From NCBI GenBank assembly GCA_050303615.1, contig JBNLCC010000058.1:16957-80956 (forward strand): 64,000 bases of DNA, read 5' to 3'. Positions 34,237-44,146 of this stretch are shown here, piece after piece (the first letter of the stretch is position 1; every line of letters begins with the position of its first letter). Made by a program: the position numbers and the translations under genes. The notes beneath the pieces are model-generated. The model was not told the DNA's origin and did no database searches. It saw only the letters and a list, made by a program, of their open reading frames with translations. This stretch comes from CAZDXJ01 sp050303615. Its GTDB lineage: Bacteria > Pseudomonadota > Gammaproteobacteria > Methylococcales > Methylomonadaceae.

Positions 34237-36270
34237 CTAGTAGCGCAAACTGACCTGGCCGTAAAAACCCCGCGGTACTTCGATAGTTAAACCGTTTTCC
34301 TTGAGTTCGGCGTGGCTGTTATGCAGTAAATTCTGTCCGACCAAGGCGAGTTCCAGGATTTTTACCGGTTTCCAGCCTAACCGTACATCTAGTTCGGCAT
34401 AGCCGCTAGTATCCACGGAGGGCAATTTATCCACATATCGCAAAAAGGCATCCAGTTGCAAATTGTGCGGCAGATCCATTGATGATTTAAGCGTAAATTG
34501 GTGATGCGGTGATTCTCCTTCGATCTTCTCGGCAATGGACTCGGAAGCGGGATCACTGCTGTGAACCTGGATTTGTAAAAAACTATAACTGCCCTGCAGA
34601 CGCCACCATGCCATTGCCTGCCATTGCGTCATCATTTCGACGCCATAGGTTTCGCCATACAGACTATTGCCGGCGAATATTGGAACCACAACATGCGGAG
34701 GTCCTGCGTCGGTTTCGATAAAAGCAGAGCCCAAGTCGCCGCTGCGCAGCCGGTCATAGTCGTTATAAAAAGTCGCGATATCAACGGATATCGTATCCAC
34801 AGGCTGAATACGGTAGCCCAGTTCGTAGGCGACCAGCTCCTCGCTTTCAAAACCGCTGTTGCCTTGCCCGACCAAAAATGTATCGGGGGAAAGCTGACTG
34901 ATATATGCCGCTTGGAGATTATGTTCCAAACGATTCGGAATACGTACCGCGCGTGAAATTGCGGCCCAAACAGCCTGCCGGTTATCCGGCGTATAAATGA
35001 GGCGCCCGTTCGGCTGTATTTCAAACCCGCTGAAGTCATTATGTTCAAACTTTGAACCGGCAATAAACTTCAACGTATCGGGAATAACAGTGATTTCATC
35101 CTGGATAAAAGCACTGTACTTTTGATAATTACGTTTTTCCGGGTCGAATGAAAAATTAATCGCATTTTTTATTTCATCAGAGATATATCGATAACCGAGA
35201 CCCCAGGTGAATTGCTGCCGATCACCGAAACGGAAATCATGCTGGAAATCAAGATCGAATGTCCTGACGGTACTTTGCAGCGATTGATCGATGGTCGTAT
35301 AAGAGGTTTTATCGTCGGTCTGATCGTAATAGAGTTGCAGCCTCATATTCGACGTATCAGAAAACATGTGCTGCCATCTACCGAGTATATTGCCTCCGGA
35401 AAAATCTTCGCCGGTTTCACCTAGAAACGTGAAAGGCGGCAATGGCGCGGTGGTATTCTGTAAAGCACCGCCGTTGCCGTTATAGATATCGCCTTGCAAG
35501 GTCAGCAAATCTTGCGCTGTTACCTGCGAGTCAGCCCGAAATCCGCCTTGCAGACTTTCCCAGCTGTCTTTGGCACTGTCGCCGGACGACAATTGGAAAT
35601 CACCGCGGTTGAAATATTTTATATAGCCCCGGTAATGCGTTTTCTCGCCGATTTTTCCCCCGTAACGTAATGCCGTAAATCCCCTTTCCTTATTGCCGGC
35701 TCCCGCCGTAGCATAGAGTCCCTGGGATTCAATAGCGCTTTTGGTGATAACGTTAATCACCCCGTTGACGGCATTGGAACCCCACATGGCGGCCCCAGGT
35801 CCCCTAATGACTTCGATTTTAGCAACGTCTTCCAGCAAAACGTCCCTGGTGCGCCAGATCGTTCCCGAAAAAATCGGATTATATACGGTCCTGCCGTCTA
35901 TCATCACCAATAATTTGTTAGCCTCTCTGCCGTCGATAAAACCGCGGGAGGAAATAGCCCAAACATTGGCGTTAATCCGCGCAACCTGTAGACCGGGAAC
36001 CATGCGCAGTGCCTCCGGAATAGACGTGGCCCCGGAACGGTGTATATCTTCATTGGTAATGACATAAACTGCCGCCGGGGTATCGAGCACCTTTTGTTCT
36101 CTACGCGAAGCGGAAAAGATCATGGTTTCCGCCTGCAGCCAGCTGAGCTCATCTCGCAGCGATTGCACCGCTTCCTGTTTATCTAATGCCGGTACGGAAT
36201 CGGCATAAACCGGTATTGAGCCGCAACGTACGGCGGCGGCAAGGATTAAAAAAAGTACATTTTTTTGCAT
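34237..36270 (-). CDS. TonB-dependent outer-membrane receptor
   Basis: 677 aa from the ATG at 36270, selected because it puts the signal peptide (MQKNVLFLILAAAVRCGSIPVYA) at the N-terminus; a GTG 18 nt upstream has no ribosome site either. Plug domain about 55-175: VLDTPAAVYVITNEDIHRSG, IPEALRMVPGLQVARI, RGPGAAMWGSNAVNGVINV. Then a 22-strand-type barrel ending in ...YGQVSLRY with terminal aromatic. The plug is closest in style to the cobalamin/siderophore/unknown-substrate receptors; substrate cannot be told. Neither TonB nor an ABC importer is adjacent. Confidence 0.9.
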   Translation of the reverse strand: MQKNVLFLILAAAVRCGSIPVYADSVPALDKQEAVQSLRDELSWLQAETMIFSASRREQKVLDTPAAVYVITNEDIHRSGATSIPEALRMVPGLQVARINANVWAISSRGFIDGREANKLLVMIDGRTVYNPIFSGTIWRTRDVLLEDVAKIEVIRGPGAAMWGSNAVNGVINVITKSAIESQGLYATAGAGNKERGFTALRYGGKIGEKTHYRGYIKYFNRGDFQLSSGDSAKDSWESLQGGFRADSQVTAQDLLTLQGDIYNGNGGALQNTTAPLPPFTFLGETGEDFSGGNILGRWQHMFSDTSNMRLQLYYDQTDDKTSYTTIDQSLQSTVRTFDLDFQHDFRFGDRQQFTWGLGYRYISDEIKNAINFSFDPEKRNYQKYSAFIQDEITVIPDTLKFIAGSKFEHNDFSGFEIQPNGRLIYTPDNRQAVWAAISRAVRIPNRLEHNLQAAYISQLSPDTFLVGQGNSGFESEELVAYELGYRIQPVDTISVDIATFYNDYDRLRSGDLGSAFIETDAGPPHVVVPIFAGNSLYGETYGVEMMTQWQAMAWWRLQGSYSFLQIQVHSSDPASESIAEKIEGESPHHQFTLKSSMDLPHNLQLDAFLRYVDKLPSVDTSGYAELDVRLGWKPVKILELALVGQNLLHNSHAELKENGLTIEVPRGFYGQVSLRY

Positions 36271-36620
36271 GGCCCGAAAATTAATCACTTTTTTAGATTA
36301 GCGCAGCAGCATAGGGCTCATGGTAAGGAGGGGTATATGAATTATTAGTGTAAGCAATAGACAAGCCTCACCCAAATAGAACAGTAATGGTTAAACTGAT
36401 ATTTTAGTATGCTAATCCTTATTGTGCCTGAATGCGGATAACCGAAAATAGAAGTCATTCAAGATTCCCAATTTTGAACTTCAAGGGTAAAAGCACATTC
36501 TACCGGATAATAGCACAGCTGCTATTGCCAATGACAACCAACCATGCAAAAATTGTAATTTTCCGCTATATTTGGAGTACCGTTTGTTCAGAGAAACATT
36601 GAATTAGTTAAATTGATTGA
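36271..36620. other. Intergenic region upstream of the TonB receptor
   Basis: About 350 bp, AT-rich, between the TonB receptor start and the small-RNA terminator. No ORF, riboswitch or Fur-box-like site was recognised. It should hold the receptor's promoter. Confidence 0.5.
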
Positions 36621-36625
36621 CAAAT

Positions 36626-36662
36626 AAAAAACCCCCAAAGCAAAGGAGTGGTACTTTGGGGG
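36626..36662 (-). terminator. Rho-independent terminator after polA / small RNA
   Basis: Perfect 9-bp stem CCCCCAAAG/CTTTGGGGG (36654-36662 with 36632-36640, minus-strand reading) with a 13-nt loop, followed at once by six U. It is the clearest intrinsic terminator in the window. Confidence 0.9.
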
Positions 36663-36740
36663 CCAACCCGTAGATGGGTCTTAGGAAAGAACCTCCTCAT
36701 GTTAAGGGGGAAATGATGAGGTCCAGCGTCGTTCCAGACG
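36626..36740 (-). ncRNA. Candidate small regulatory RNA at the Spot 42/ErsA position downstream of polA
   Basis: On the minus strand, about 115 nt can be folded by eye into four parts. First a 5' hairpin (GCGTC/GACGC; 36737-36741 with 36726-36730). Second a hairpin CCTCAT/ATGAGG (36716-36721 with 36695-36700) whose 15-nt loop displays UUUCCCCCUU. Third a small ACCC/GGGT hairpin. Last a 9-bp terminator stem with U-run. A promoter-like pair lies just upstream. Spot 42 (enterics) and ErsA (Pseudomonas) occupy the same place after polA and before engB. The sequence itself is not recognised, so homology is positional. The exposed C-rich loop would suit pairing with G-rich ribosome sites. Confidence 0.6.
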
Positions 36741-36746
36741 CGTAAC

Positions 36747-36777
36747 ATTATGACAGGACGCTAATAAAGAAGTTCAA
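36747..36777 (-). promoter_or_regulatory. Possible sigma70 promoter of the small RNA
   Basis: Minus-strand TTGAAC (36772-36777) and CATAAT (36747-36752) are separated by 19 nt. This is one or two bases longer than ideal but places transcription start near 36740, exactly before the first hairpin. Confidence 0.4.
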
Positions 36778-36793
36778 CATTTGTAAAAAAAAT

Positions 36794-39508
36794 TTAATGC
36801 GCCTGATCCCAGTTATCCCCAACGCCGATGTCGACCAGCAACGGCACGTTAAGACTGGCGGCGGAACACATGATTTCACACAAGGGTTCGACACAATGCG
36901 CCACTTCCGGTTCGGAAATTTCAAACACCAGTTCATCATGGACCTGCATAATCATTTTGATATCCGTTTGTTGTTTTTGTATCCAGGCATCAGCGGATAT
37001 CATCGCTTTCTTGATGATATCCGCGGCAGTACCCTGCATCGGCGCGTTGATTGCCGTCCGCTCGGCGTACTGGCGGCGGGCGGCATTGCGGGAATTGATT
37101 TCAGGTAAATATAATCTTCGTCCGAACAACGTTTCGACATAACCCTGTTTTCTAGCTGTTTCCTTAATATTTTCCATATATGCTTGCACACCGGGATAAC
37201 GCGTAAAATATAAGTCGATATAGGCTTGCGCCTGATTGCGCGCCAGTCCTAACTGTTGTGCCAGACCGAAAGCTGACATACCATATATTAATCCGAAGTT
37301 GATCGCTTTGGCCGAGCGGCGCAAATCGTTGGTAACGTGCTCCGGATCCACTTCGAATACTTCGGCAGCGGTGGCGCGATGAATGTCCCGGCCTTCGGAA
37401 AAGGCTCTCAACAAGCCCTGATCTGCGGACAAATGAGCCATGATGCGTAGTTCGATTTGTGAATAATCGGCTGCTACCAGTTTGTGTCCTGAAGCGGCTA
37501 TAAAGGCTTGCCTGATTTTACGACCCTGTTCGCTACGTATCGGAATATTCTGTAAATTCGGGTCTGAGGAAGATAGCCGGCCGGTTGCCGCAACTGCCTG
37601 ATGATAAGAAGTATGCACTCTGCCGGTTTTTTTATTGACCTGCAGCGGTAATTTATCGGTATACGTAGACTTCAGTTTGCTCAACCCCCGGTAATCCAGA
37701 ATTAATTTCGGCAAAGGGTAATCCCGGGCCAGTTCCTGTAATACCGATTCGGAAGTTGACGGTTGACCTTTGGGTGTTTTTTTAATGACCGGTAAATCAA
37801 GCTGATCGTAAAGGATCGACTGAATTTGCTTTGGCGACCCCAAATTAAACCTTTGTCCGGCAACATCATGGGCTTTTTGTTCGATGCTATTGATTTGTGC
37901 CGCAAGCTCCCGGCTTTGACGGGTCAGCATAACGGTATCCAACAGTACCCCGTTTCTTTCAATTCGGGATAGAATACTGACCAGCGGCATTTCGATGTCT
38001 GTATAAACGGACTGTAACCGGGCGTGCTGTTGCAGTTTCGGCCATAGACAGCGGTGTAATTTTAGGGTGATATCAGCATCTTCCGCCGCGTATGGAGCCG
38101 CCTGTTCCAACGGTACTTCCTGAAAAGGAATTTGTTTCGCTCCCTTGCCTGCCACATCCTCATAATGGATAGTTTCAACGCCTAAATACGTTTTTGCCAG
38201 ATCGTCCATATTATGCTTGGTCGCGGTACTATTGAGAACATAGGACTGCAGCATCGTGTCATGGGTGATGCCGCGCAGTTCGATATGATGATTGGCCAAC
38301 ACGTTGGCATCGTATTTCAGGTTCTGGCCAAGTTTGGCCTTGTGTGGATCTTCCAGTAGCAGCCGCATTTGTTCCAGGATAACGGCACGATCCAGTTGTG
38401 TAGGAACATCCGGATAATCATGGGCCAAAGGCAGGTATGCCGCTTCGCCGGGCTGCACGGCAAAAGAAATTCCTACAATTTCTGCAGATGCATAATCAAG
38501 GCTGGTGGTTTCGGTATCAAACGCGAACAGTTCGGCTTGCTGCAATTTTTTATGCCAGCGGGTAAACTGCTGCTCGGTGAGCACTGTTTCGTATGGAACC
38601 TGTTGGGTTGTCGCTGCCGACTGATTTAAGGTCGGCAGCGCGTCATTGTTGTCCAACATTTTCAGCCAGGAGGCGAAACCCAACTCGGTCAATAACGATT
38701 TCAGCTCACTGTTGTTCGGTGGCCGCCTTTTCAAATCCTCAATTCCGAGAGGCAAAGCCAGTTCACATTTTATCGTCGTCAGTTGTTTAGACAAAGGCAG
38801 CTGTTCTAAGGAGGCACGCAGGTTTTCACCTATTTTGCCCTTGAACTGATCGGCACAGGCAATAATTTGCTCCAATGAACCATACTCTGCCAACCATTTA
38901 GCGGCGGTTTTCGGCCCGACCTTGGGAACGCCGGGAATATTGTCCACTGCATCGCCCATCAACGCCAAATAATCAATCATTTGATCGGGCCTTACCCCGA
39001 ACTTTCGCATCACCCCTTGAGCGTCGGTTTGTGTGTCGGACATCGTGTTTTCCAGGATGATATGCTCGTTCACCAATTGCGCCATATCTTTATCGCCGGT
39101 GGAAATAATCACCTGAAAACCCTTTTTTTCCGCCAGTTTGGCAAGCGATCCGATCACGTCGTCGGCCTCCACGCCGGTTTCTATAATTAACGGCAAACCC
39201 ATCGCCCGGATCAATTGATGCAGTGGCTCAATTTGTACTCTCAGGTCGTCCGGCATCGGCGGACGATGTGATTTGTACTCCTCGTATAAATCATGCCTGA
39301 AGGTCTTCCCCGGCGCATCGAACACAACGGTAAAATAATCGGATTGATGATCTGCCAGCAGTTTGCGCAACATGTTGCTCACGCCAAGAATCGCGTTAGT
39401 CGGCTGCCCTTGCGGTCCGGTTAATTTGTTGTCGATCGCATGATAGGCGCGGAATAAAAATGAAGATCCGTCCACCAGGATCAGGCGTTTAGTGATTTGC
39501 TGGGTCAT
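36794..39508 (-). CDS. polA: DNA polymerase I
   Basis: 904 aa from the ATG at 39508; a TTG 6 nt upstream is the alternative. Three domains: 5'-nuclease (about 1-290; LVDGSSFLFRAYHAI, STGDKDMAQLV), 3'-5' proofreading exonuclease (about 315-510; FDTETTSLD and AAEDADITLKLH, catalytic acids present), and polymerase (VAADYSQIELRIMAHLS, RRSAKAINFGLIYGMS, MQVHDELVFEI). Full-length with all activities apparently intact. Fills gaps in repair and removes RNA primers. A strong terminator lies 130 bp downstream. Confidence 0.97.
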   Translation of the reverse strand: MTQQITKRLILVDGSSFLFRAYHAIDNKLTGPQGQPTNAILGVSNMLRKLLADHQSDYFTVVFDAPGKTFRHDLYEEYKSHRPPMPDDLRVQIEPLHQLIRAMGLPLIIETGVEADDVIGSLAKLAEKKGFQVIISTGDKDMAQLVNEHIILENTMSDTQTDAQGVMRKFGVRPDQMIDYLALMGDAVDNIPGVPKVGPKTAAKWLAEYGSLEQIIACADQFKGKIGENLRASLEQLPLSKQLTTIKCELALPLGIEDLKRRPPNNSELKSLLTELGFASWLKMLDNNDALPTLNQSAATTQQVPYETVLTEQQFTRWHKKLQQAELFAFDTETTSLDYASAEIVGISFAVQPGEAAYLPLAHDYPDVPTQLDRAVILEQMRLLLEDPHKAKLGQNLKYDANVLANHHIELRGITHDTMLQSYVLNSTATKHNMDDLAKTYLGVETIHYEDVAGKGAKQIPFQEVPLEQAAPYAAEDADITLKLHRCLWPKLQQHARLQSVYTDIEMPLVSILSRIERNGVLLDTVMLTRQSRELAAQINSIEQKAHDVAGQRFNLGSPKQIQSILYDQLDLPVIKKTPKGQPSTSESVLQELARDYPLPKLILDYRGLSKLKSTYTDKLPLQVNKKTGRVHTSYHQAVAATGRLSSSDPNLQNIPIRSEQGRKIRQAFIAASGHKLVAADYSQIELRIMAHLSADQGLLRAFSEGRDIHRATAAEVFEVDPEHVTNDLRRSAKAINFGLIYGMSAFGLAQQLGLARNQAQAYIDLYFTRYPGVQAYMENIKETARKQGYVETLFGRRLYLPEINSRNAARRQYAERTAINAPMQGTAADIIKKAMISADAWIQKQQTDIKMIMQVHDELVFEISEPEVAHCVEPLCEIMCSAASLNVPLLVDIGVGDNWDQAH

Positions 39509-39715
39509 GATCAACTCTAAGCGTGGTAAATTTCAAAATCCAATAATATAAACCTGACGGCAAGCCCGGTAAACAATTAACGGCAAACAGTCCGGCATAT
39601 GCCGTTCCGGGCAACTGTAAGAAAATGGCGACATGTCAGACCCGGGCCATGTACTCAATAAAAACAGCCGTTCGACTTGCAGAAAAGCCGATTTCTAGCG
39701 TCTAACATTCCGGTT

Positions 39716-41833
39716 TTATGATTTGCGCCTGACATCGTAAATGTTGGGTAATTGGCTGATCGCACCCAGAATTTGACTTAACTGCGCGGTATTAATGACC
39801 TGAATAACCAGTTCCAGCGTTGCGGATAGGTCATCGTTGCTGTGGAACCGGGCATCTAGGATATTAATTTTGGCGTGGTCCAAAATACGGGTCACATCGC
39901 TCAACAGTCCCTGCCGGTCATAGGCATGCACCACAATCGGCACCGCCATCTTGGATTCCTGTCTGCCCCAATTCACCTCAACCAGACGCATTTGCTGCTG
40001 TGGCTTAAGTTGTTCAATATTACGGCAATCGCGGCGGTGTATGGTCACCCCCTTGCTATGGGAAATAAAACCGATAATTTCATCACCCGGGACCGGGTTG
40101 CAGCACTGCGCAATACTGGTTAAGACATTGTCGATTCCCTGTACCGAAATCGTTGATTTTTGTTGCTGCGGCTTGCTTAGGGTAATAACTTTTAACGGTT
40201 CGCTAATCTCCGAGGTATCCGGTATTTTCAGGAAACCTGCCAACTGCTGGGTGGTAATATCGCCGCGCCCGATCGCAGCCAGCAATTTCTCCGGAGAGGC
40301 ATAATTGAAATGTTTGGCCAATTCGTCCAAATCCGGGCTTTCAGATCCCAGGCGTTGAATTTCCCTCGCCAGAATTTGCTTGCCGGCAGCCTCGTTTTGT
40401 TCCTGTTTTTGTTGCCGGAACCAAGCTTTAACTTTGCTGATCGCGCGGGATGTTTTCAGGTAACCGAGATTGGGGTCAATCCAGTTGCGATTCGGTTTAC
40501 TGTCTTTGGCGGTTAAAATTTCGACCTGTTCCCCGGATTTCAAGGCATAAGTCAACGGTACGATGCGTCCGTTCACTTTGGCGCCGCGGCAACGGTGGCC
40601 GACTTCGCTGTGCACCGCGTAAGCAAAATCAAGTGGCGTTGCGCCTTTGATCAGGTCAATCAATTTGCCGCCGGGGGTTAATGTGTAAACCCGGTCGGTA
40701 AACAATTCGCTGCGAAAATCATCGAGCAGCGTGTCGTTAGACTCTTTGTCTTCCAGCAATTGCCGTAGCGAAGCAATGCTTCTGTCGGCGGCGCCGTCCT
40801 GTTTGCCACCCTCCTTATAGCGCCAATGGGCGGCAACGCCCAATTCGGCAAATTCGTGCATTTCCCGGGTCCGGATCTGTACTTCGATGCGCCGTCCCTG
40901 TGGGTCGAGAACTACGGTATGCAGCGATTGATAGCCGTTTTCCTTGGGATTGGCAATGTAATCATCGAATTCTTTCGGAATATATTGCCATTGTCCATGA
41001 ACGATACCTAATACCGCATAGCAGGAAGCGATTTTGTTTACCACCACCCGCACCGCCAATAAGTCATAGAGTTCATCAACCCCCAGCCGCTTCCGCTGCA
41101 TTTTTTTCCATATACTGTAAATATGTTTCGGCCTTCCGTATATTTCAGCCGCAATTTGCTCTTTGCTAAGCGTACTATGAAGCAACGAAATAAAGCTGTC
41201 GATACACTCCTCCCGTTGCAAGCGGTTTTCGGCCAACGATTTGGCAATATGCCGATAGGTCTGAGGATCCAAATAGCGGAATGCCATGTCCTCAAGTTCC
41301 CATTTCAACTGCCCGATGCCTAAACGGTTGGCAATGGGTGAATAGATATCCAGAGTCTCGCGCGCAACAAAGCGGCGAATATCGTAGTCCTCCTTGGCCA
41401 ATAATTTCAACCGCTGCAGACGGAAGGCCAATTTAATCAACACTGCCCGCACGTCATGGGTCATTGATAACAACATGCGGCGTAAAGTCTCAGCCTGATT
41501 CGGTTGGTTGGTCATCTCCGGCGTATAGACGTTCAGCGTATTCAGCCAATTGACATCCTTAACCAGATTAGCCACCACCGCCCCGAATTGTTGCGCCGTA
41601 ACGTCGTAGTCGAGTTGATCGCGATATAACGGCTCGCTGAGCAGGGCGGCTAGAATTGTTTGTAGATCTACATTGAATTTCAATAAAATCGAAGCAACGT
41701 CATAGCCCTTGGGCCGGACGGTCTTTTGGTCTCTAAACGGTGCGATAATATCCAGCGCTTTGTTTATCATTTCGCAGTCTGGTTCGGAAAATCCCGAACA
41801 GAAATCGCTGGGAAGTGTCATGGTTTTCGGCAT
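39716..41833 (-). CDS. relA: GTP pyrophosphokinase RelA (monofunctional (p)ppGpp synthetase)
   Basis: 705 aa. The N-terminal hydrolase-like domain lacks the HD/ED catalytic pair (LLSEPLYRDQLD where bifunctional enzymes have HDxxEDT), so hydrolysis is dead. The synthetase domain keeps IYGRPKHIYSIWKKM and EFDDYIANPKENGYQSLHT (EFDD is the RelA-type acidic motif). TGS (LTPGGKLIDLIKGATPLDFAYAVH as two overlapping phrases), helical/zinc-finger region and C-terminal ACT follow. Ribosome-bound alarmone synthesis on amino-acid starvation is the known role. Same strand as polA, upstream of it. Confidence 0.93.
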   Translation of the reverse strand: MPKTMTLPSDFCSGFSEPDCEMINKALDIIAPFRDQKTVRPKGYDVASILLKFNVDLQTILAALLSEPLYRDQLDYDVTAQQFGAVVANLVKDVNWLNTLNVYTPEMTNQPNQAETLRRMLLSMTHDVRAVLIKLAFRLQRLKLLAKEDYDIRRFVARETLDIYSPIANRLGIGQLKWELEDMAFRYLDPQTYRHIAKSLAENRLQREECIDSFISLLHSTLSKEQIAAEIYGRPKHIYSIWKKMQRKRLGVDELYDLLAVRVVVNKIASCYAVLGIVHGQWQYIPKEFDDYIANPKENGYQSLHTVVLDPQGRRIEVQIRTREMHEFAELGVAAHWRYKEGGKQDGAADRSIASLRQLLEDKESNDTLLDDFRSELFTDRVYTLTPGGKLIDLIKGATPLDFAYAVHSEVGHRCRGAKVNGRIVPLTYALKSGEQVEILTAKDSKPNRNWIDPNLGYLKTSRAISKVKAWFRQQKQEQNEAAGKQILAREIQRLGSESPDLDELAKHFNYASPEKLLAAIGRGDITTQQLAGFLKIPDTSEISEPLKVITLSKPQQQKSTISVQGIDNVLTSIAQCCNPVPGDEIIGFISHSKGVTIHRRDCRNIEQLKPQQQMRLVEVNWGRQESKMAVPIVVHAYDRQGLLSDVTRILDHAKINILDARFHSNDDLSATLELVIQVINTAQLSQILGAISQLPNIYDVRRKS

Positions 41834-41922
41834 AGCAAAAGATTGTAAACGACTTTAGATGATGTGTGATCAAAAAAAATCAATCCCGATAACTAAAAAA
41901 TTTGGAACTGCCGGCAACAATC

Positions 41923-43233
41923 ATGAATAGCGCCATCACCACAAAACAACTGATATTTTTGGTTATACCGGTCGCATTGTCGGCGATGTTGAATAACGCT
42001 TACCGGATCATCGACCAGCATGCCGTACAATGGCTGGGAATCGACGCGCAAGGCGCCATTGCTTCCTGCACGTTTGTGCTGATCGCCTTCTTTGCCGGCT
42101 ATTCCATTATCTCGACCGGCAGCTTAGCACTCGTCGCCAGAGCAAAAGGGGGGAACGATGTAACCCTGCAAAAGCGGCTGGCCGGCAATGCTTTGTCGGC
42201 AGCGGTCATCGTCGGTATCGTCATTTTATCGCTAAGCGGCATTTTTGCAACAGTAACAGTCGGGTTACTCGGATTACACAATGGTCTGGCTGAAAAGGCG
42301 GTGAGCTACTTGCGCTGGCACGCACTGACCTGTTTGCCTCAAGCTGTCATGCCGACATTGGATGCGATTTTTATCGCCTATGGCAGGACCCGCATCGTAC
42401 TGTTGCTCCAGATGACCGCCTCGGGATTTAATTTAATATTGAACCCGGTGTTTATTTATTTTTTGGGCTTCGGTATCGGCGGCGCGGCCATGGCCACAGG
42501 CATCAGTCAGGGATTGGCCTTGACTGCGGGCCTGTTGTTGATGCCGCGCATCGTCAAACCCGGTTTGAGCGACTATAAATTAACCTCCTGCTTGCTGCGT
42601 ATTGCCGCTGTCGGTCTACCGATGTGTTGGGGAACGTTATTGTTTGCCGGCGTTTACTGGGCGTTGCTGCATTTTGTGATTTCCCCGTTAGGCGCTCCGG
42701 TCAATGCCGCCTTAGGCATTGGTTTTTCGGTGCTGGAGGGATTCACCTGGCCGGTGTTTTGGGGGTTTTCGATGGCTATAGCCAGTCTGGTGGGGCGGTT
42801 TTTGGGAGCCGGCAATATAAGCGGCGCACAGCAGGCGATTGGATTAGCTTTTAAACTGCTCACCGTGGCGGGACTCGCGGCTGCATTTATTTTTTGGTTT
42901 GGCGCATATCCGTTATGCGGTCTGTTTACCGAAAATCAGCAAGTATTGCAGGAGGCGGTATTATATGCACGGATCCTTGCATTCTCTCAGCTGTTCATCG
43001 CCTACGAAGCGCTATCAGAGGGCGTGTTAAGCGGGGCGGGAGACACCAAGACCATTCTGCGCTGGTCTGCGCCGCTGAATGTATTGCGCATACCGTTCTG
43101 TTGGCTGTTTGCCATACATTTAGGTTACGGCTCGGCGGCAGTATGGTGGGTGATCAATATTTCTACTATTATTAAGGCATTAGGGAAATGGCATGCTGTT
43201 GCCAAAGGTAAATGGCATTACATAAAAATTTGA
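41923..43233 (+). CDS. MATE family efflux transporter
   Basis: 436 aa from the ATG at 41923; an upstream TTG frame adds 7 residues and is less likely. Twelve predicted helices in two similar bundles. Typical phrases: LVIPVALSAMLNNAYRIIDQHAVQWLG in TM1-2 (as two parts), AVMPTLDAIFIAYGRTR, and LLQMTASGFNLILNPVFIY. The Asn/Asp residues of TM1 that vary between NorM and DinF branches cannot be assigned with certainty. Likely Na+ or H+-driven export of cationic compounds. Divergent from relA. Confidence 0.88.
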   Translation: MNSAITTKQLIFLVIPVALSAMLNNAYRIIDQHAVQWLGIDAQGAIASCTFVLIAFFAGYSIISTGSLALVARAKGGNDVTLQKRLAGNALSAAVIVGIVILSLSGIFATVTVGLLGLHNGLAEKAVSYLRWHALTCLPQAVMPTLDAIFIAYGRTRIVLLLQMTASGFNLILNPVFIYFLGFGIGGAAMATGISQGLALTAGLLLMPRIVKPGLSDYKLTSCLLRIAAVGLPMCWGTLLFAGVYWALLHFVISPLGAPVNAALGIGFSVLEGFTWPVFWGFSMAIASLVGRFLGAGNISGAQQAIGLAFKLLTVAGLAAAFIFWFGAYPLCGLFTENQQVLQEAVLYARILAFSQLFIAYEALSEGVLSGAGDTKTILRWSAPLNVLRIPFCWLFAIHLGYGSAAVWWVINISTIIKALGKWHAVAKGKWHYIKI

Positions 43234-43350
43234 AGTCCCGTTGTAATGTCGGTACAACCGCAATATCATTAATAAAATTGCCGTGGCTAATGATACAATC
43301 CGCTTTTAGTGTAGAACCTTTACTTCCAAAAAAAACGATAACAAATAACC

Positions 43351-44061
43351 ATGTTCTTGAAACAATTCTACTGCGTCAGCAACGATAAAATTTTGATCGA
43401 TGCGCAGCAAGCGAGCTTATTTGCCAAAGAAATTGCCGGAGACTTCAACCCGCTCCACGATGCCGATGCCAAACGTTTTTGCGTGCCCGGCGATCTGCTG
43501 TTTTCAATCGTGCTGGATAAATACGGTTTGAGCCGCAAAATGACCTTCACATTTTCCGGCATGGTCGGTCATAGTGTACAGCTAAACTTTCCTGATACCG
43601 ATGCCGAAAATTTTGTAATTTCTGACGACAAGGGAAAAACCTACCTGCAAGTCGAGCGAAAGGGTCCGATAATTCATGATCAAGCACTAATTGAATCGTT
43701 CATACGTAACTACGTCGCCTTTTCCGGCCCAAATTTTCCCCATGTATTGGTCCCGCTAATGGCTCGGCATAACGTCATGATCAATACCGAACGCCCTTTC
43801 GTTGTATACGAAAGCATGTCCTTCGAACTGGAACACATGGATTTCGCTTCGCCTGAGCTGGAAGCTTCGGAAACGACATTGGATATCAACGGTAAACGCG
43901 GCGATGCTCGTTTATATTTTCGTATCAATGCGGGAAATATTACCGTAGGAACCGGCTTTAAAAAACTGGTAATCAGCGGGATTCGTGAATACAACCATGA
44001 TGTTATCCAGGAATTTACCGAAAATTATCTGGCGCGGATGTCAGCCTATCAGGCACGATAG
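43351..44061 (+). CDS. DUF3581 family protein (hotdog-like)
   Basis: 236 aa, soluble. The start MFLKQFYCVSNDKILIDAQQA..FAKEIAGDFNPLHDADAKRFCVPGDLLF (read in parts) resembles MaoC/hotdog dehydratase entry motifs (AxxxGDxNPLHxD) and matches DUF3581, a gammaproteobacterial family. Function unknown. Its own promoter region of 117 bp separates it from the MATE gene. Confidence 0.8.
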   Translation: MFLKQFYCVSNDKILIDAQQASLFAKEIAGDFNPLHDADAKRFCVPGDLLFSIVLDKYGLSRKMTFTFSGMVGHSVQLNFPDTDAENFVISDDKGKTYLQVERKGPIIHDQALIESFIRNYVAFSGPNFPHVLVPLMARHNVMINTERPFVVYESMSFELEHMDFASPELEASETTLDINGKRGDARLYFRINAGNITVGTGFKKLVISGIREYNHDVIQEFTENYLARMSAYQAR

Positions 44062-44146
44062 TATCGTGCTGAATATTAAATGCAGTTATTATGCTAAGGA
44101 GCATGTGCTCAGCTGACGGGCGAGTTGCAGACAAAACCGAGGGTTT

